DNA from: Bacillus pseudomycoides
GTDB taxonomy: Bacteria > Bacillota > Bacilli > Bacillales > Bacillaceae_G
Assembly (NCBI RefSeq): GCF_002551005.1
Contig: NZ_NVOY01000006.1
Coordinates: 39,407-103,406 of the forward strand
Direction: 5' to 3'
DNA: 64,000 nucleotides
The notes beneath the pieces are model-generated. The model worked only from the letters and a program-made list of their open reading frames with translations, ran no database searches and was not told the DNA's origin. The translations under genes were made by a program, and so were the position numbers. How positions within the stretch are numbered: the stretch's first letter is position 1; each line of letters starts with the position of its first letter. Positions 61,007 through 64,000 of the stretch are shown here, piece after piece.

Positions 61007-61900
61007 TTATTTCAACTTTTCACCAAATAAAGAACCCATTAACGCTACAGCTGCAATTGCAGTTTTATTTTTTTCATCTAAAATTGGATTCACTTCCACA
61101 AATTCAGCAGATGTAATCATACCAGACTCCGCTAACATTTCCATTGCTAAATGACTTTCACGATACGATAAACCACCAACAACCGGTGTACCCACGCCAG
61201 GTGCATCATGTGGATCAAGGCCATCTAAATCTAAAGATAAATGTACGCCATCTGTATGTGATAAGTATGCCATTGTTTCTTCCATAACCGCTGTCATTCC
61301 CATGCGATCAATTTCATGCATAGTGAAAACTTTAATACCTTCTTTACGAATAAACTCTTTCTCTCCATCATCTAAAGAACGAGCACCGATAATCACTACA
61401 TTTTCTTTTTTCACTTTCGGATACTCACCGTATAAATTAACAAGTGATGGATGGCCATGTCCTAAACTTGCAGCTAATGACATACCATGAATGTTTCCAG
61501 ATGGAGATGTTTCCTCTGTATTTAAATCTCCATGTGCATCGTACCAAATCACACCAAGATTTTTATAATGTTTCGCAATACCAGCAAGCGTTCCAATTGC
61601 AATGCTATGATCGCCGCCTAATACAAGTGGAAAGCTTTTCTTCTCAATAATGCTATCAACTTTACTCGCTAGCTCATGACATACTTTTACAACTTGTTCA
61701 AGATTTCGTAATTTTTCATTTTCATTTATTTGAACTTCTCTTTCAATACATATATCCCCTAAGTCTTCTACGTTATATCCTATATTTTCAATTCTTTCAG
61801 CAACTCCAGCATAACGAATCGCGCTCGCACCCATATCAACACCACGGCGCATTTGTCCTAAATCCATTGGTACTCCCACAATTGAAATTTCTTTCTTCAT
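61007..61900 (-). CDS. rocF: Arginase
   Basis: 297 residues. Manganese ligands in [29 protein letters not shown] and [19 protein letters not shown]; length and order typical of Bacillus arginase. It splits arginine to ornithine and urea in arginine use. RBS AAGGGGGAA. Monocistronic; no other roc genes are in the window. Confidence 0.96.
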   Translation of the reverse strand: MKKEISIVGVPMDLGQMRRGVDMGASAIRYAGVAERIENIGYNVEDLGDICIEREVQINENEKLRNLEQVVKVCHELASKVDSIIEKKSFPLVLGGDHSIAIGTLAGIAKHYKNLGVIWYDAHGDLNTEETSPSGNIHGMSLAASLGHGHPSLVNLYGEYPKVKKENVVIIGARSLDDGEKEFIRKEGIKVFTMHEIDRMGMTAVMEETMAYLSHTDGVHLSLDLDGLDPHDAPGVGTPVVGGLSYRESHLAMEMLAESGMITSAEFVEVNPILDEKNKTAIAAVALMGSLFGEKLK

Positions 61901-62042
61901 AGATGATTCCCCCTTTTATGCTTTCACTAAATATTTTAAATCTTTTATATTATCTGACTCAACTCGACATTTTTTTGTATTTATATACACTTAATACAAC
62001 ACAAAGAAGCAATAAATTAAGACTTTTTCACTAAAATATGCA

Positions 62043-62076
62043 TAAAAAAAACGCCCCTTACGAGTAGGGACGTTTT
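62043..62076 (-). terminator. Terminator of the glycerate kinase gene
   Basis: AAAAACG-CCC-CTTAC and GTAGGG-ACGTTTTT arms with T-tract on the minus strand; includes the end of the gene. Confidence 0.7.
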
Positions 62077-63209
62077 TGTAATCCTAGTTTCCATACAACC
62101 GCAATATTTCGTGCTGTTGTAAAAATATTTTCTTTTCCCAATTTATAAGCTTCTTCTAATGTCATTGCTCCTGAAACGATACTAAATACAGCATCAATGC
62201 CTTCTTCATAAATAGGAGTATGATTTGGATGAACAGCTCCGGCAATCGCAATAACAGGAAGATTATGCTCTTTAGCTCGTTTTGCTACTCCTATAGGCGC
62301 TTTTCCATAAACTGTCTGTTCATCAATTCTTCCTTCTCCTGTAATCACTAAATCTGCATCTTGCAAATGAGCATTAAAATTCGTGTAATCAAGTACAATA
62401 TCAATACCTTTTCTAAGCGTACCATGTAAAAAAGCAACAATAGCCGCTCCAAGTCCTCCGGCAGCACCTGCTCCTGAAACAAATTCTATATCCACATGAA
62501 GAGTTTGTTTAATTAACCGAGCATAATGCCTCAAATTACAATCTAACCGCTCTATCATCTCGTCTGTAGCCCCTTTTTGTCTTCCAAATATAAACGATGC
62601 CCCTGTCACTCCTGTTAAGGGATTCGCAACGTCACAAGCTGCCTCAATTTTAACCCGTGCTAAACGAGAATCTAACTGTGATATATCAAAATATGTAATA
62701 CGATCTAAATTTCCTCCATTTGGCTCTATAGCACAATTATTGCTATCAAAAAATCGGACACCTAACGCGGATAACATTCCTGCTCCTCCATCGTTTGTGG
62801 CACTTCCCCCAAGTCCTAAAATGATGCGATGGACCCCTTGCTGTAATGCGTGTAAAATGAGTTCTCCCGTCCCTCTTGTTGTCGTTAAAAATGGATTCCT
62901 TTTCTCGAGTGGAACATGATGTAAGCCAGAAGCAGCTGCCATTTCAATAAAAGCAGTCTGTTTATCCGAAGAAAGGCCGTAAAATCCTTCTACTACGTTT
63001 CCTAATGGACCTGTCACAGGAAGATTCACGATTTTCCCTTCTGTTGCATCAACAAGTGCTTGTACTGTCCCTTCTCCGCCATCGGCAATGGGAATTCTTA
63101 TATACTCTGCCTCTGGGTATATAGAGCGAAATCCTTTTTCTACTGCTTCACATACTTCCAAAGCCGTTAAACTTTCTTTATATGAATCAGACGCTATAAT
63201 AATCTTCAC
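62058..63209 (-). CDS. Glycerate kinase (GlxK/GarK family)
   Basis: 383 residues from GTG 63209 (KIIIASDSYKESLTALEV), with AGGGAG nine bases upstream. Family motifs: PIADGGEGTVQALVDATEGK, LGLGGSATNDGGAGMLSALG, GAGAAGGLGAAIVAFL and LVITGEGRIDEQT. It phosphorylates D-glycerate, feeding it to glycolysis. A bcr1-like repeat lies upstream. Confidence 0.92.
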   Translation of the reverse strand: MKIIIASDSYKESLTALEVCEAVEKGFRSIYPEAEYIRIPIADGGEGTVQALVDATEGKIVNLPVTGPLGNVVEGFYGLSSDKQTAFIEMAAASGLHHVPLEKRNPFLTTTRGTGELILHALQQGVHRIILGLGGSATNDGGAGMLSALGVRFFDSNNCAIEPNGGNLDRITYFDISQLDSRLARVKIEAACDVANPLTGVTGASFIFGRQKGATDEMIERLDCNLRHYARLIKQTLHVDIEFVSGAGAAGGLGAAIVAFLHGTLRKGIDIVLDYTNFNAHLQDADLVITGEGRIDEQTVYGKAPIGVAKRAKEHNLPVIAIAGAVHPNHTPIYEEGIDAVFSIVSGAMTLEEAYKLGKENIFTTARNIAVVWKLGLQKRPYS

Positions 63210-63261
63210 ATGAAACAACTCCCTTCATCTTCAATATTAATGTTGAAATCATCAAAAATAT

Positions 63262-63450
63262 ATAAATTAAAAAACGGCATAAAAAACCTTTCTTTTTTTG
63301 GGAGGCAAGAGCATCTAGCCATGCATAGAAACGGTCAGGGCCTTTTCCTGCCACATGCAAGGTTTAAAACAAAAGGAGAAAGCAAGTAGCGGTCATGTTG
63401 TATTCTGCATAGCAGCGGCTTACATGTCGAAAAATCAAAATTGGATTTAT
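63262..63450 (-). repeat. bcr1-like repeat, copy 5 (full length)
   Basis: Reverse-strand copy with GACATGTAAGCCGCTGCTAT, AATACAACATGACCGCTACT, TTGTTTTAAACCTTGCATGT, CCCTGACCGTTTCTATGC and the AAAGAAAGG tail. TATATA sequences at both borders. Confidence 0.85.
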
Positions 63451-63455
63451 ATAAA

Positions 63456-63556
63456 GTGAAACTAACCATCAGTGAGTTTTTTTCACCCCCACCTTCTTCT
63501 TCATTTCTCTCTCAATTTTGAGATGGCAGTCTTACTGCCCACGAATAGCGGGATAA
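63456..63556 (-). repeat. Intergenic repeat, second family, copy 2
   Basis: Minus-strand match of the 17.8-kb copy: TTATCCCGCT, GGGCAGTAAGACTGCCATCT, CTCACTGATGG, TTTCACTTT. It directly abuts the bcr1-like copy. Confidence 0.75.
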
Positions 63557-63559
63557 ACA

Positions 63560-63598
63560 AAAAAGCTTGAAGTCGAATAATAGACTTCAAGCTTTTTT
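63560..63598 (-). terminator. Terminator of the tRNA cluster
   Basis: AAAAAGCTTGAAGTC and GACTTCAAGCTTTTT arms with an eight-base loop and T-tract. Confidence 0.92.
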
Positions 63599-63605
63599 AA
63601 ATGTA

Positions 63606-63678
63606 TGGAGCCTAGCGGGATCGAACCGCTGACCTCCTGCGTGCAAGGCAGGCGCTCTCCCAGCTGAGCTAAGGCCCC
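63606..63678 (-). tRNA. tRNA-Ala (UGC)
   Basis: Acceptor GGGGCCT...AGGCTCC, D-arm TAGCTCAGC, anticodon TGC in CTTGCACG, T-arm GGTTCGATCC. 73 bases without encoded CC at full length; ends A. Last gene of the cluster. Confidence 0.95.
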
Positions 63679-63682
63679 AAGT

Positions 63683-63757
63683 TGGAGCGGAAGACGGGAT
63701 TCGAACCCGCGACCCCAACCTTGGCAAGGTTGTATTCTACCACTGAACTACTTCCGC
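63683..63757 (-). tRNA. tRNA-Gly (GCC)
   Basis: GCGGAAG acceptor pairing with CTTCCGC, anticodon GCC in CTTGCCAAG, T-arm GGTTCGAATCC, CCA encoded. Confidence 0.95.
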
Positions 63758-63762
63758 AAAAA

Positions 63763-63838
63763 TGGTGAGCCATGAAGGACTCGAACCTTCGACCCTCTGA
63801 TTAAAAGTCAGATGCTCTACCAACTGAGCTAATGGCTC
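63763..63838 (-). tRNA. tRNA-Lys (UUU)
   Basis: GAGCCAT acceptor pairing with ATGGCTC, anticodon TTT in ACTTTTAAT, T-arm GGTTCGAGTCC, CCA encoded. Confidence 0.95.
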
Positions 63839-63843
63839 TTAAA

Positions 63844-63918
63844 TGGCTGGGCTAGCTGGATTCGAACCAGCGCATGACGGAGTCAAAGTCCGTTGCCTTA
63901 CCGCTTGGCTATAGCCCA
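63844..63918 (-). tRNA. tRNA-Gln (UUG)
   Basis: TGGGCTA acceptor pairing with TAGCCCA, anticodon TTG in CTTTGACTC, T-arm GGTTCGAATCC, CCA encoded. Confidence 0.95.
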
Positions 63919-63983
63919 TTAATACTTATTAGTATAATCGTCTCACCAAAAAAATAAACCTTTGTAAGGTTGTTTTTTTAAAA

Positions 63984-64000
63984 TGGTGGAGGGGGGCAGA
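63984..64000 (-). tRNA. 3' end of a further tRNA, probably tRNA-Tyr
   Basis: Minus strand TCTGCCCCCCTCCACCA at the window edge, the usual 3' end of Bacillus tRNA-Tyr with encoded CCA. Only 17 bases are visible. Confidence 0.6.

Noticed and set aside
1-64000. CRISPR arrays, rRNA genes, complete insertion sequences, prophage
   Set aside because: None seen: no regular spaced repeats, no rRNA motifs, no transposase apart from the tnsA-like gene, no phage structural genes.

Overview
The window is chromosomal DNA of a Bacillus cereus group bacterium. The AT-rich composition, strong AGGAGG-type ribosome binding sites and tight Rho-independent terminators fit this. So do the BcpA pilus locus, five copies of a bcr1-like intergenic repeat, the cdaA-cdaR-glmM-glmS order with a glmS ribozyme, and a tRNA cluster (Ala, Gly, Lys, Gln, Tyr).

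Layout. 0-8 kb: NarL-type two-component pair, an ABC-F protein behind a leader-peptide/double-terminator attenuator, a BmrA-like exporter, a YciI-like protein, a HIT-like protein and a lytic transglycosylase. 8-12 kb: TatD hydrolase, then a compact locus with a YxeA-family protein, three tiny membrane proteins, a probable small RNA and a PlsC-type acyltransferase. Five promoters here share one BceR-like architecture. 12-24.7 kb: molybdate uptake (regulator, modA, modB, no modC), NUDIX, GNAT, GRP sugar transporter, proC, a DUF3533/ABC-2 membrane protein with its TetR regulator, lipoproteins, a nonsense-mutated exported protein and a TIR/deoxyribosyltransferase-like protein. 24.7-29.5 kb: C4-dicarboxylate sensing and uptake (transporter, response regulator, kinase, binding protein). 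29.5-34.5 kb: sortase-assembled pilus (srtD, bcpA, tip pilin). 34.5-36.2 kb: gene-poor DNA.

36.2-38 kb holds a six-cysteine SCIFF ranthipeptide precursor and its radical SAM/SPASM maturase, a pair best known from Clostridia. Three TGTGA-N6-TCACA operators spaced exactly 31 bp apart lie in front of the precursor.

38-55 kb is accessory DNA stacked against glmS. A tnsA-like gene starts close to a Tn7-like end (TGTGG...) placed 25 bp past the glmS stop codon, the classic attTn7 position. Remnants of the same end plus the first codons of tnsA recur near 46.1 and 42.3 kb, and oppositely oriented end-like sequences lie at 46.15 and 44.25 kb. I infer successive Tn7-like insertions. The segment nearest glmS carries an alkylation-repair set (alkD, Ada-like zinc protein, SPL-type radical SAM, ogt, adaA, 2OG-Fe oxygenase, alkA) with a shared promoter motif. 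An unusually GC-rich HemK/PrmC-like methyltransferase gene sits near 40 kb.

55-64 kb is core genome: glmS with its ribozyme, glmM, cdaR, cdaA, arginase, glycerate kinase and the tRNA cluster.
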